DNA of 13,125 nt. It comes from an uncultured Christensenella sp. GTDB lineage: Bacteria; Bacillota; Clostridia; Christensenellales; UBA3700. The stretch spans positions 1 to 13,125 of the forward strand of contig CAJTKI010000046.1 of assembly GCA_910576875.1 (NCBI GenBank), in the 5' to 3' direction. Of the stretch, positions 1-6,496 are shown piece after piece. The first letter of the stretch is position 1. Each line of letters starts with the position of its first letter. The notes under the pieces were generated by a model that was not told the origin of the DNA, did not search any database, and was given only the letters and a program-made list of their open reading frames with translations. The position numbers and the translations under genes are program-made.

Positions 1-173
1 ACCGTGCCGCGCGTCGGACGATCCAACGCCGAGAGCAGATTCAGCAATGTGCTCTTGCCGCTCCCGCTTTCTCCTTTGATGACGACGAACCCGCGGTCGG
101 GGAATGTCAAGTTTATGTCGCTGAGCGCGACCTTATCCCGAAATTCTCTTCCTAACCGAACGACCTTTAACAA
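1..173 (-). CDS. ABC transporter ATP-binding protein, N-terminal fragment (cut by window edge)
   Basis: The first 57 residues of an ABC ATPase are visible; the rest lies left of base 1. The translation begins MLKVVRLGREF and reaches a textbook Walker A, GESGSGKST, at residues 34-42, followed by LLNLLSALDRPTRGT. The segment 'SDINLTFPDRGFVVIKGESGSGKSTLLNLLSALD' (broken here only for description) resembles the ATPases of MacB/LolD/FtsE-type exporters that partner with FtsX-like permeases; that subfamily placement is an inference from a short stretch. The start is a TTG at 171-173: the only in-frame codons between it and an upstream stop that could start are rare ATT/ATC, and GGAG lies 10 nt before the TTG with AAGGGG directly against it. 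It probably energises export or extraction of a lipophilic or peptide substrate at the membrane. A long leader of about 165 nt is predicted upstream. Confidence 0.85.
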   Translation of the reverse strand, partial: MLKVVRLGREFRDKVALSDINLTFPDRGFVVIKGESGSGKSTLLNLLSALDRPTRGT

Positions 174-344
174 CCCCTTATTTCTCCGTAAATACCCGAT
201 ATTTGCCCCAATTCCCGTGTTTGCGGTCTATCCAATCCATTTTACATTTCCGCAACGGAATTGGCAACGCAACGATTCGCATACATGACTGCTCTTTTTG
301 AATCCGTACCGTATAATTTTTCTGTCATAAAAATTATTGATTAT

Positions 345-373
345 ATAATAACATACTAAAATTGTTTTTACAA
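345..373 (-). promoter_or_regulatory. Candidate promoter for the partial ABC ATPase gene
   Basis: On the minus strand, TTGTAA (368-373) is separated by 17 bp from TATTAT (345-350) in a strongly AT-rich stretch that contrasts with the GC-rich genes around it. Transcription would start near 338 and give a leader of about 165 nt before the TTG start at 173. Alternative -10 boxes (TATAAT) overlap a few bases downstream, so the exact hexamer is uncertain. Confidence 0.45.
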
Positions 374-478
374 GATGCAATTCGGAGTCGACGTATTTTC
401 CGATTTCTTGCCCGCAAACAGCCGGATATTTTGACCGCCCGAAATCGCATTGTTCTCGTTTCGGCTTTTCCAAACGCA

Positions 479-508
479 CAAAGACGAGCGGTTTTTCGCT
501 CGTCTTTG
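479..508 (-). terminator. Hairpin terminator of the surface-protein gene
   Basis: A perfect 12-bp stem (CAAAGACGAGCG, 479-490, with its complement at 497-508) and a 6-nt loop lies 12 nt beyond the TAA stop of the surface-protein gene. The run of U is short and lies partly inside the stem (CUUUG), so it is a less typical intrinsic terminator, but position and stem strength support the role. Confidence 0.6.
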
Positions 509-520
509 CGGTATACGGTT

Positions 521-3500
521 TTACTCGGTTTTGCGTTTGCGCAGACGACGGATCGCTTCCATCGTGATCCACATCAGCACTTGTACAAACAACATTGCAA
601 ACAGCGTCCCCGCAATGACCGCAAAAACAATCTTAAACCATTTCAAATCCGCATCCGAAATTCCGCCCAATCCGCCGCCGGATCCGTTCGGATTGTTCGG
701 ATCGTATCCGTACGTAAATTGCTTGGGCGCGCTCTCGCTCGGCGTTTGCGACACGTCGCCGTTGATATCCGCCAACTCGAAATTTGCCGCGCTCGACGCG
801 CTCAACTTCGCGACTACTTGATACGACTGTCCCGCGACCAGATCGGATTCCGCGACGAGATTGCCGTCCGCATCGTAATACTCGTAGACGATCTGCACAT
901 AGTCCGCGTATTTGCTCGATACCGACAACGTCGGCTTGCCGCTGCTGTCCGTCCCCCAAATTTCCGACAATTTTACCTTAGAGATGCTCCATTCCAACGC
1001 GTATTCCTGCGATCCCGTCGCGCCGTCCGCCGTCGCCCAAACGTAATTGCTATTCGGCAGCGTCACCGTCGCATGATACGTCCCAGCGTTCGTCGCCGTC
1101 GTCACGAGATCCAACGTCATCAACGTCGCATCGAATCCCGCGAGCAAATCGAGCAAGCTGTATTCCGTCCCGTTGAACGTCGCATCTTTGACCGTGGGTA
1201 CGGCGACTTGCTTAGGCAAAATCTCAACGCCGAATACCCCCTGAGACAGCAAAAACGACGTACCGTGCATCTCGATTGCAATCACATATTTGCCGGCATC
1301 TTTCGGCGCGTCGTTCAGTTTGACATTGTTGTTGACATTGGTCAAATCCGTACCCGCGTAGTACGTAATCGTATAGTCGCTCGCCTGAATATTCGCGCCC
1401 GTAAACGTCAATTCCGTCCCCGTATAATGCGCGTCGCCGTCGTATGTCGTCTGCGCCGGCATGTGCACGTCGATCATCGTCAAAGGAATCCCGACGCGCA
1501 CGACCTTGCGCAAATCCCCGACCAAACGGTAATTGCCGCTGTTGGCGCCGTCCAGATACGCTTCGATCGTAAAGTCCTGCGGATTGTTCGGACCGATTCC
1601 CTGCGTCGCAATCATTTGATCCATTGCCGCAAGTCCCGCCGCGTCTGCGCCGAGCAGATTGTTGCTCGCATCGTAATAGCGGTAATGCACCATGCCCGCA
1701 TACGCCGCGTCAATGTTCAGTTCCAAGATAAAATACGCGTTGTGCACCTTGCTCTTCCATTTGGTCTGGATGTTCTTGCCGACGATCTTCCAGATCAGTT
1801 GTAAGATTCCCGGCGCATGGAACGACGCCGTATCGTAATCCAATCCCGTATCCACCGTCGCCGTATAATTGCCCACCGCGTACTGTACGTTTGCGTTGCC
1901 GACGTAAGTCAATCCGCCGTTCACCGTCAACCCCAGCGGCAAACTCGATTCCTTGACCGACACGCGGATCAATTTGTTGTCGTTATATTCCAATTCCGTA
2001 TTCGCCAGATAGTCTCCCCGAACGCCGTTGTCCAGCAAATACTCCCATTGCACGCCCGACAGATCGAACGTGCCTTTGACGATCTCCCAACTCAACGACA
2101 ACTCGATCTGCTTTCGATTGTTTGCAAACAGATAATCTTCGTGCACGATTTTGAGCAATACTTTGCTGATATAACGGTTGACGCTCGACCCGATCGCATT
2201 GCTGTATCCGTCCGCGTATGTCGTGCCGTTGTACGACGTCGTCAACGCATCGATCGCAACAATCGGATTGCCGGATCCGTCTTTGGGCAAAGCCGCCGTA
2301 TCCAAGCGCATGTTGTGCAGGATCGCGGCATGATCGTGCAGCGTCCCGTATAGCGCGTAATCCAACTGCGCGCCGTCTGCGATCGGTTGGGCGTTCGGTT
2401 GTCCCGCGATCGGATTGCCGTCCGTATCCTGCGCCGTGTGCAACCATCCCGCGCCGCTCAAATCCGCGGTCTTCGCGCGCACGGTAAACGGCATCGGCAG
2501 ATTGGCGTTTGTCAACCCGTCCGAGATCGAATAGTTGGCGCTTTCGCCCACGCCGTTGTCCAATGCCGCCGTCAGCGTATACTTACCGATCGGGATTTGC
2601 GACAGATCGATCTGCGCAACCGCCTGCGTTCCCGTTTGGGTCGCCGCAATCTCCTGTTGCGCGCCGCCTGCGCTCGCCAAATAAATCGCTTTCAATCCGA
2701 TCGCGTCGCCCGACGCAATCCCCGATACCGTCAACGTCGCCGTATACGGATCGTTGAGCGCCCAATCCCACAAACCGCTCGGCACATCCTGCGTCAACGC
2801 GACCGACAGTTGTTTCGGCACGATCGAAAAGGTCAACACGCGTTTGCCGTTGCTGTCGTCGCCGCTCGTCCAAAACGATGCGTTCGGCACGGTCAAATCG
2901 AGTTCGACCGTATATGTACCGGCATGTTTCGCCGATATGATGCCGTTGGTCGCATCGATCGAAATGTCGTTCGCCGCGATCGCGTTGCCGAGCACGCCTT
3001 TGCCGCTCACGCTCGTGATCGTAATCTCGGACGCATCGAATCCGCTCAACGCAAACGGCTGCGCGGTCCCGTCGTAGATTTTGCTTTTGTCCGTCGTCGA
3101 CACATCGATCGGATCGGCGGACTCCGCGCTCGCCTTGGTCAAATTCAGATGCAACGCCGGTCGCACCGCATACAAACTCATCAAACCGTATCCGTTGGAA
3201 TTGCCGCTTTGATCCAAAAAGCAAGCCGAATACGCATCGGGATAATAACCCGAACGCAGCCAACTGCCCGTCGAATTGCTGCGTTGATCGCAAGACAAGT
3301 CCCAAATGCCGCGAACCGTGGTATCATACCCCGTCTCCGCAATGCTCGGCAGCCATAAATAATCGTCCGCCCAGTCCGCGTAATGATTCTTTTTGCTGAA
3401 ATCCCATACCGTATTGCCCTGATAATACGACTCGATCGCAGGCGTTCCGTAAGCCTCGTTGGGACAGGTATACCAACCGTTGTTGACGCCCGTCTCGCTT

Positions 3501-4216
3501 AATATCGTCTCCGTCTGCTGATAGGCGACGTCCTTGGGCTGCACGAGATATTGCCGTACCGACATATTGCGCGCCGCGTCCGTCGGGTCCGGCACGGTTT
3601 GCATCGTAAAAGCGGCATACGGATGTTGATCGCTCTGCGCCAGCGGCGTCAATACGCCCGTCGGTCCGTCCGCTGCATTCGCCACATATCCGCAACCGCC
3701 GCTGTTGAGCGCATTGGCGCGTATATAACTGGTACTGTACATGCTGCTCGGATAATCGTAGGTCGCAAAATTGGAATGCCCGTAATTCCATTGACAAGTC
3801 TCCGTAGACGACGCCAGCCACAACGTCGCGATGAGATTGTTGTGATTATCTTTGGTCACGTGCGTAACCGTCCACTGAAATCCGCCGAATTGCACAACGA
3901 TATCCTTCAATCCGTTGCGCGTGCGCAAATCCGCCGCCGTCTGCGTCCCCAATGCGTCGACCGCCGTGACATTTGCGCCGCCGAGCGCCGCTAACAAGGC
4001 ATTCAACGAAGCGCGGTTGAACGCCTTGCCGTCCGATCGCATCTGATAATGTCGGGACAGCAATTCGTCTACCTGCACGCCCATCGCCGTCGAAGTCATC
4101 GCATATGTACGATCCGATCTTGCAAAAATCGCCGAAACGCCGATCGTTGCGATCAGGCAAATCAGCACAATCGCAACGCCAAACCGTATGCGGACCAACT
4201 TATTGTTTTTCGTCAT
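521..4216 (-). CDS. Large membrane-anchored surface protein with DUF6273-like and MBG-like domains
   Basis: This 1231-residue protein starts with a short basic segment and one hydrophobic helix (about residues 12-31, signal peptide or anchor). Residues 105-360 resemble the DUF6273 type found in big surface proteins of gut Firmicutes: it contains YGHSNF, PSSMYSTSYIRA, DYLWLPSIAETG, GSWLRSGYY and ends in VRPALHLNL. Repeated immunoglobulin-like modules follow, with MBG-like hallmarks of an early YDG and a later AGxY (about 376-467, 915-1003 and 1004-1080); the middle (about 480-910) is related-looking but unassigned. A glycine/asparagine linker (1172-1187) precedes a C-terminal membrane helix (about 1193-1218) and a basic tail, RRLRKRKTE. 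There is no LPXTG motif, so anchoring is by the helix with the tail in the cytoplasm. It likely acts outside the cell in adhesion or binding, but the ligand is unknown. AGGA lies 9 nt before the ATG. No good promoter faces it in the given orientation; see the inverted repeats upstream. Confidence 0.88.
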   Translation of the reverse strand: MTKNNKLVRIRFGVAIVLICLIATIGVSAIFARSDRTYAMTSTAMGVQVDELLSRHYQMRSDGKAFNRASLNALLAALGGANVTAVDALGTQTAADLRTRNGLKDIVVQFGGFQWTVTHVTKDNHNNLIATLWLASSTETCQWNYGHSNFATYDYPSSMYSTSYIRANALNSGGCGYVANAADGPTGVLTPLAQSDQHPYAAFTMQTVPDPTDAARNMSVRQYLVQPKDVAYQQTETILSETGVNNGWYTCPNEAYGTPAIESYYQGNTVWDFSKKNHYADWADDYLWLPSIAETGYDTTVRGIWDLSCDQRSNSTGSWLRSGYYPDAYSACFLDQSGNSNGYGLMSLYAVRPALHLNLTKASAESADPIDVSTTDKSKIYDGTAQPFALSGFDASEITITSVSGKGVLGNAIAANDISIDATNGIISAKHAGTYTVELDLTVPNASFWTSGDDSNGKRVLTFSIVPKQLSVALTQDVPSGLWDWALNDPYTATLTVSGIASGDAIGLKAIYLASAGGAQQEIAATQTGTQAVAQIDLSQIPIGKYTLTAALDNGVGESANYSISDGLTNANLPMPFTVRAKTADLSGAGWLHTAQDTDGNPIAGQPNAQPIADGAQLDYALYGTLHDHAAILHNMRLDTAALPKDGSGNPIVAIDALTTSYNGTTYADGYSNAIGSSVNRYISKVLLKIVHEDYLFANNRKQIELSLSWEIVKGTFDLSGVQWEYLLDNGVRGDYLANTELEYNDNKLIRVSVKESSLPLGLTVNGGLTYVGNANVQYAVGNYTATVDTGLDYDTASFHAPGILQLIWKIVGKNIQTKWKSKVHNAYFILELNIDAAYAGMVHYRYYDASNNLLGADAAGLAAMDQMIATQGIGPNNPQDFTIEAYLDGANSGNYRLVGDLRKVVRVGIPLTMIDVHMPAQTTYDGDAHYTGTELTFTGANIQASDYTITYYAGTDLTNVNNNVKLNDAPKDAGKYVIAIEMHGTSFLLSQGVFGVEILPKQVAVPTVKDATFNGTEYSLLDLLAGFDATLMTLDLVTTATNAGTYHATVTLPNSNYVWATADGATGSQEYALEWSISKVKLSEIWGTDSSGKPTLSVSSKYADYVQIVYEYYDADGNLVAESDLVAGQSYQVVAKLSASSAANFELADINGDVSQTPSESAPKQFTYGYDPNNPNGSGGGLGGISDADLKWFKIVFAVIAGTLFAMLFVQVLMWITMEAIRRLRKRKTE

Positions 4217-4272
4217 TTTACCAGTTCCTGTAACCGTTTTTCGATACTCCTACCCGCCGCAACGCGAAACGA

Positions 4273-4307
4273 AAAAGTTCATGGAATATCACATTCCATG
4301 AACTTTT
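4273..4307. repeat. Left copy of inverted palindromic site (hairpin L)
   Basis: A perfect 15-bp stem (4273-4287 with 4293-4307) surrounds the 5-nt centre ATCAC (4288-4292). Its inner 21 bp (4280-4300: CATGGAAT, ATCAC, ATTCCATG) are the exact reverse complement of the right copy at 4426-4446. It sits 57 bp before the surface-protein start codon. Read on the minus strand it would form a hairpin in the leader RNA followed by a short U stretch (CUUUUUCG). Confidence 0.9.
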
Positions 4308-4446
4308 CGTCCCGATCGCAATGTTTGGAAACGGATTTTTACGCGCGATTTGCCTTTTTACTTGTTTTTGGGCGCGAAATCTTGACTTCGTGCGGAAAAT
4401 ATTTTATAATTATTGCAAATAGGTACATGGAATGTGATATTCCATG
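4280..4446. other. Candidate invertible promoter segment (phase switch) upstream of surface protein
   Basis: Two identical 21-bp sites in inverted orientation (4280-4300 and 4426-4446) bound a 125-bp segment (4301-4425). Inside it, TTGACT-N17-TATAAT points right, away from the surface-protein gene. Seen directly: the repeats, the promoter hexamers and the absence of a comparable leftward promoter. Known: promoters between inverted repeats, flipped by site-specific recombinases, control surface proteins in many gut bacteria, such as cwpV of Clostridioides difficile with 21-bp repeats. Inferred: inversion would place the -10 box at about 4316-4321 facing left, giving a leader of about 90 nt to the surface-protein ATG. 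The main alternative is two related operators or terminators that never recombine. Confidence 0.4.
4382..4410 (+). promoter_or_regulatory. Near-consensus sigma-70/A promoter inside the inverted repeats
   Basis: TTGACT (4382-4387), a 17-bp spacer and a perfect TATAAT (4405-4410). It is the best promoter match in the window. Transcription should start near 4417, directly before hairpin R and its U tract, so in the present orientation it would yield only an RNA of about 40 nt. No gene follows on the plus strand; the next gene lies antisense. Confidence 0.7.
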
Positions 4447-4451
4447 TACCT
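4421..4451. repeat. Right copy of inverted palindromic site (hairpin R)
   Basis: A perfect 13-bp stem (4421-4433 with 4439-4451) around the centre GTGAT (4434-4438). The inner 21 bp are the reverse complement of the left copy. Outside the shared core, one arm base differs between the copies with a matching change on the other side (GTTC/GAAC on the left, GTAC/GTAC here), so symmetry is maintained in both. That suggests selection on the palindrome itself. Confidence 0.9.
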
Positions 4452-4457
4452 TTTTTT
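4421..4457 (+). terminator. Intrinsic terminator on the plus strand formed by hairpin R
   Basis: The 13-bp stem of hairpin R is followed at once by seven T (4451-4457) on the plus strand, a classic intrinsic terminator. It lies only a few bases after the predicted start of the promoter at 4382-4410, so it should silence that promoter in the present orientation. Confidence 0.75.
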
Positions 4458-4460
4458 CTC

Positions 4461-4488
4461 AAAAAACGGGGCGATTTCGCCCCGTTTT
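4461..4488 (-). terminator. Intrinsic terminator of the NAD synthase gene
   Basis: On the minus strand ACGGGGCG, loop AAAT and CGCCCCGT are followed by a T run (complement of the A run 4461-4466). It begins 15 nt after the NAD synthase stop codon and isolates that gene from the surface-protein region. A T run also follows on the plus strand, so it may act in both directions. Confidence 0.85.
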
Positions 4489-4502
4489 CGCATCGTATGA
4501 GA

Positions 4503-6386
4503 TCAGCGTTCCAACTGCGCCGCCTGCTCGATCCACAACGCGCCGACCGCATCGCTGGGCATGCGCCAACCGCCGCGCGGAGAAAGCGAAAATCCCCCGA
4601 TCTGCGCGCCGTCCGGGCTGCACGAGCGCTTGAACTGTTGGGCAAAAAATCGACCGTAAAAGACCTGCATCCAGTGCGCGATCGTCTTGGCGTCGTAGCG
4701 CCCCGCAAACGCGCTGCGCGCCATACGGAATATCTTGCGCGGCGCAAAGCCGTACCCGATCCCCCAGTACAGCACAAAATCATGCAACGCATACGGTCCG
4801 ACGATGTCTTCGGTGATCTGTCCGATCCGATCGCCGTCGGACGGAAGCAATTCCGGACTGATCGGCGTATCGAGAATATCCGTCAATACCGCTTGCAACT
4901 CCCGATCCGAACATTTGGACGCGTAAAACGCGATCAACTCGCGCACCGCCGTCTTGGTCAAGGAAGCGTTGGGGTTGTACATCGACATGTGGTCGCCGTT
5001 GTACGTCGCCCAGCCCAGCGCGCTCTCCGACATATCGCCCGTCCCGACGACGATGCCGCCCACGCGGTTGGCGTAGTCCATCAGGACTTGCGTGCGCTCG
5101 CGCGCCTGCGCGTTTTCGTACGCGGCGTCGCGACAGTCTTCGGACTGACCGATATCGGCAAAATGCTGTCTGACCGCCCGCGTGATGTCGACCGTCTCCA
5201 ACTGCGCGCCGAGCGCGCGCGAAAGCGTCTCGGCATTGGCGCGCGTGCGTCCGGTCGTGCCGAACGCCGGCATCGTGATCGCGATCAGATCGCCGCGATC
5301 GCGCTTGCAAACGTCCAGCGCAAGCGCGCAAACGATCATCGTCAACGTGCTGTCCGATCCGCCGGATACGCCGACGACCAATTTCTGCGTCTTGCTGTGG
5401 CGCATGCGTTTTGCCAATCCGTACGCCTGCATCTGCAACATCCGCGCGCAAGCGAGCGACTTCGCCGCCGCGTCGGTCGGAAAATACGGATCGGGCGCGT
5501 ATTCGCGCGTCAGACGCGTATCGCGGATCGGCATATCCATCCGCACGCAGACCGCATCCGTATCTACGCCGAACGTATCGCACCGATCGCGCAACGCCGC
5601 CAAATACTCGGTATCCACGTCGGCAACCGTCGCGGCGGCATGGAACGGATCGGATGCGGCAAGCACGCGTCCCGCTTCGGCGATGCACTTGCAACCGCCG
5701 TAAACGGCATCGCCCGTCGACTCGTCCAACGCGCAACTGACGATCACCGCCGACAACGTCGCGTCGGTAATCGCCTGCGTCTGCGCGCGCAAGCGCTCGG
5801 GCAAATCAGCGCTCTGCATCTGTACGCGCGGGTTGGCGATCACGCTCGCCCCGCGCCGCGCCAGAGCGACAAACCGATCGTAAGCGCCTGCGCTCGGCTC
5901 TCCGATCTCGACGCCGAGCACAAACGACTCCATCGCGTCGCACGCAAACGTCAGATCCGATCCGAACGGACGCGTCATCCCGTCCAATACGATCTCGCCC
6001 GTCCCCGCGAACGTCGAAAACCGCGGGTCGGACGGCGCGCGATTGGGCACGACGCCCAAGATCTCGCCGCCGTAAACGACGACGGCGCAGTCGTACAGAC
6101 GGTTGCCCCGCACAAGCGGCGCGCCGACGACGATCGCGCAGTCCCACATCAGACTTTGCGCCGCAAGATCGCGCAGTCCGCGCAACACTTGGTCTTGCAG
6201 CGCGCGCTGGCGGTACAGATCGCCCGCCGTGCCGCCCGTCAGCGACAACTCGGGAAAGACGATCAAGCGCACGTTGCGCCCGGCAAGCGCCTGCGCCTGC
6301 TCCGCCATGCTCTGCACATTGGACTTGACGTCCGCTACCTTGACCGCAAAATTCGCCGCGGCAACCTTGATCCACCCGTCTTTCAC
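4503..6386 (-). CDS. nadE: NAD+ synthase of the glutamine-dependent type, with a degenerate glutaminase domain
   Basis: The 627-residue protein has the two-domain plan of long NadE: an N-terminal nitrilase/glutaminase domain (about 1-285) and a C-terminal NAD synthetase domain. The synthetase part looks intact, with the PP-loop SGGSDST (341-347), GTGDMSE, the YNGDHMSMYNPNASLTKT stretch, DTPISPELLP and a C-terminal KRSCSPDG/SLSPRGGWRMPSD tail. It should join ammonia to deamido-NAD+ using ATP. The glutaminase triad is Glu-Lys-Cys in this family: Glu46 is present (FPELSLTG), but the Lys position reads VVPN (Asn115) and the nucleophile position reads VEIGE where VEICE is usual (Gly162). Glutamine hydrolysis is therefore probably lost and free ammonia used. 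I chose the GTG at 6384-6386, with AAGGAG 8 nt upstream; a TTG at 6407 would place that site inside the gene. Single-gene unit with its own promoter and terminator. Confidence 0.93.
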   Translation of the reverse strand: MKDGWIKVAAANFAVKVADVKSNVQSMAEQAQALAGRNVRLIVFPELSLTGGTAGDLYRQRALQDQVLRGLRDLAAQSLMWDCAIVVGAPLVRGNRLYDCAVVVYGGEILGVVPNRAPSDPRFSTFAGTGEIVLDGMTRPFGSDLTFACDAMESFVLGVEIGEPSAGAYDRFVALARRGASVIANPRVQMQSADLPERLRAQTQAITDATLSAVIVSCALDESTGDAVYGGCKCIAEAGRVLAASDPFHAAATVADVDTEYLAALRDRCDTFGVDTDAVCVRMDMPIRDTRLTREYAPDPYFPTDAAAKSLACARMLQMQAYGLAKRMRHSKTQKLVVGVSGGSDSTLTMIVCALALDVCKRDRGDLIAITMPAFGTTGRTRANAETLSRALGAQLETVDITRAVRQHFADIGQSEDCRDAAYENAQARERTQVLMDYANRVGGIVVGTGDMSESALGWATYNGDHMSMYNPNASLTKTAVRELIAFYASKCSDRELQAVLTDILDTPISPELLPSDGDRIGQITEDIVGPYALHDFVLYWGIGYGFAPRKIFRMARSAFAGRYDAKTIAHWMQVFYGRFFAQQFKRSCSPDGAQIGGFSLSPRGGWRMPSDAVGALWIEQAAQLER

Positions 6387-6422
6387 CGTATCAACTCCTT
6401 CGCGCAAAGATTCTCGATTTTG

Positions 6423-6451
6423 TTGTCATCCGCGCGCGCATACGTTATAAT
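6423..6451 (+). promoter_or_regulatory. Promoter of the ABC exporter operon
   Basis: TTGTCA (6423-6428), 17 bp, perfect TATAAT (6446-6451). The start site would be near 6458, about 39 nt before the ATG at 6497. It rules out an ATG at 6452 as the first codon, since that would lie upstream of the transcript start. Confidence 0.7.
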
Positions 6452-6462
6452 ATGATAAAATT

Positions 6463-6491
6463 AGTATACCACACTCGCAGACAGGTTACAA
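6463..6491 (-). promoter_or_regulatory. Promoter of nadE, facing the exporter promoter
   Basis: On the minus strand TTGTAA (6486-6491), 17 bp, TATACT (6463-6468). Transcription would begin near 6456 and give a leader of about 70 nt to the GTG start. Its -10 box is 11 bp from that of the exporter promoter, and the two predicted start sites nearly coincide. Confidence 0.65.
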
Positions 6492-6496
6492 ATAAA

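Larger units (their letters stand above)
174..520. other. Gene-free intergenic region between divergent ends (347 bp)
   Basis: No convincing gene was found here. It holds the leader and promoter of the leftward ABC ATPase gene (about 174-373), a plain stretch at about 374-478, and the terminator hairpin of the large surface-protein gene (479-508). A 20-codon ORF on the minus strand (178-240) ends 4 nt before the ATPase start and is described under findings rather than called as a gene. Confidence 0.6.

Noticed and set aside
362..1804. Long plus-strand ORF of 480 codons opposite the surface-protein gene
   Set aside because: Its translation is rich in Arg, His and Ile with no domain pattern, and it lies antisense to a gene with clear signal, domain and anchor structure. 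The same applies to long ORFs at 4413-6455 (+), 6556-8229 (+) and 8007-10025 (+).
6387..6407. TTG at 6407 as the start of NAD synthase
   Set aside because: It would put the AAGGAG ribosome binding site inside the coding region; the GTG at 6386 has that site at a proper 8-nt spacing.
6452..6496. Upstream ATG at 6452 for the first exporter gene
   Set aside because: It lies directly against the TATAAT of the promoter and before the predicted transcript start, with no ribosome binding site; the ATG at 6497 fits better.
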